From positions 124,001 to 188,000 of the forward strand of contig NZ_SOAX01000001.1 of NCBI RefSeq assembly GCF_004364635.1: a stretch of 64,000 bases of DNA, written 5' to 3'. Source of the stretch: Halospina denitrificans (GTDB lineage Bacteria; Pseudomonadota; Gammaproteobacteria; Pseudomonadales; Oleiphilaceae). The notes beneath the pieces were generated by a model. That model worked only from the letters and a program-made list of their open reading frames with translations. It did no database searches and was not told the origin of the DNA. This document shows, piece by piece, positions 63,653 to 64,000 of the stretch. Numbering within the stretch: position 1 is the first letter of the stretch; every line of letters begins with the position of its first letter. Position numbers and translations under genes: made by a program.

Positions 63653-64000
63653 ATGGACGAGGTCGAAACCGTGCCGCAGGAAATCTGGCAGCAGTGTCTG
63701 GAACTGTTACAGGATGAGTTCCCTTCCCAGCAGTTCAATACCTGGCTCAGGCCATTGCAGTCGCGGGATGATGGCGGTGCTCTGGTACTGCTTGCGCCGA
63801 ATCGGTTCGTGCGGGACTGGGTGAGTCAGAAGTATCTGGGGCGCATCGAGGAAGTGATCCGGGAAATCAACGGGTCTTTGAACCTCAAGGTTGAAGTGCG
63901 TGTGGGCTCTGCGAATGAGCAGCAGGCCCGAGCCGGTCGATCCGGTGGAAATGGCCGCACTCATGGGCAGAGCCGGCTCAATCAGGCTGGGACGGGGGCG
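63653..64000 (+). CDS. dnaA: DnaA, replication initiator (3' end outside window)
   Basis: First 116 codons of the replication initiator. The N-terminal domain IWQQCLELLQDEFPSQQFNT followed by WLRPLQ is the helicase/DiaA interaction module, and WVSQKYLGRIEEVIREI continues it; the last part visible is the variable linker, rich in Gly, Gln and Arg. The ATPase and DNA-binding domains lie beyond the window. The ATG at 63653 has only a weak ribosome site, and no alternative start is close. Confidence 0.95.
   Translation, partial: MDEVETVPQEIWQQCLELLQDEFPSQQFNTWLRPLQSRDDGGALVLLAPNRFVRDWVSQKYLGRIEEVIREINGSLNLKVEVRVGSANEQQARAGRSGGNGRTHGQSRLNQAGTGA

Overview
The window is about 64 kb of a chromosome from a GC-rich gammaproteobacterium. 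Gene content and order (ChpABC, zur-znuCB, cbpAM, rapA, two large acyl-CoA dehydrogenases, and a dnaA/rpmH/rnpA/yidD/yidC/mnmE ... mnmG/rsmG/parAB/atpIBEFHAGDC/glmUS origin block) resemble Pseudomonadales and Marinobacter-like marine bacteria. That placement is inferred from gene order and protein resemblance; no search was run. No tRNA, rRNA, CRISPR array, transposase or integrase was seen.

Left part (1-30 kb), mostly on the + strand. It opens inside a very large ChpA-type chemosensory kinase for type IV pili, followed by chpB and chpC. Next is a zinc operon (zur-znuC-znuB) with a Zur-like box just before the zur start and no znuA beside it. After that come an orphan PAS membrane sensor, cbpA-cbpM, a convergent patatin/hydrolase pair, and a small ORF behind a near-consensus sigma-54 promoter. 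Pterin genes (folE, folX), DUF502 and DUF411 proteins, RNase II, a solute-binding protein, hemH, a flavoprotein, a Spy/CpxP-like protein, cardiolipin synthase, rapA and fadE complete this part.

Middle (29.5-40.3 kb): pirin, a phospholipase D-like protein, an HD-GYP protein that has lost its HD histidine, and a cell-wall group (mltB; lpoB-like, ycfL-like and COG3014-like lipoproteins; glmS; glmU). The cell-wall group joins precursor supply (GlmU/GlmS) to peptidoglycan synthase activation (LpoB) and cleavage (MltB).

Right part (40.4-64 kb) is the origin-proximal block, mostly on the - strand: the complete ATP synthase operon with a good sigma-70 promoter, parAB, rsmG, mnmG, then mnmE, yidC, yidD, rnpA, rpmH, a probable oriC, and the start of dnaA. 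A 7.1 kb segment separates mnmG from mnmE, which are commonly adjacent in related genomes. It holds a DUF3833 lipoprotein, an acyl-CoA dehydrogenase, a second zinc locus (His-rich outer-membrane barrel, ZnuA-like protein, ABC ATPase, permease) behind a perfect ATGTTATAACAT palindrome, and a single-domain globin.

Most notable unexplained structure: two large hairpin elements (30376-30489 and 48533-48643). Their ~54-nt loops are about 90% identical, while their long arms differ between copies yet are self-complementary within each copy. One lies between parA and parB. Other points are the sigma-54 promoter with two upstream palindromes, two separate DnaA-box regions, and pure in-frame repeats in chpA.
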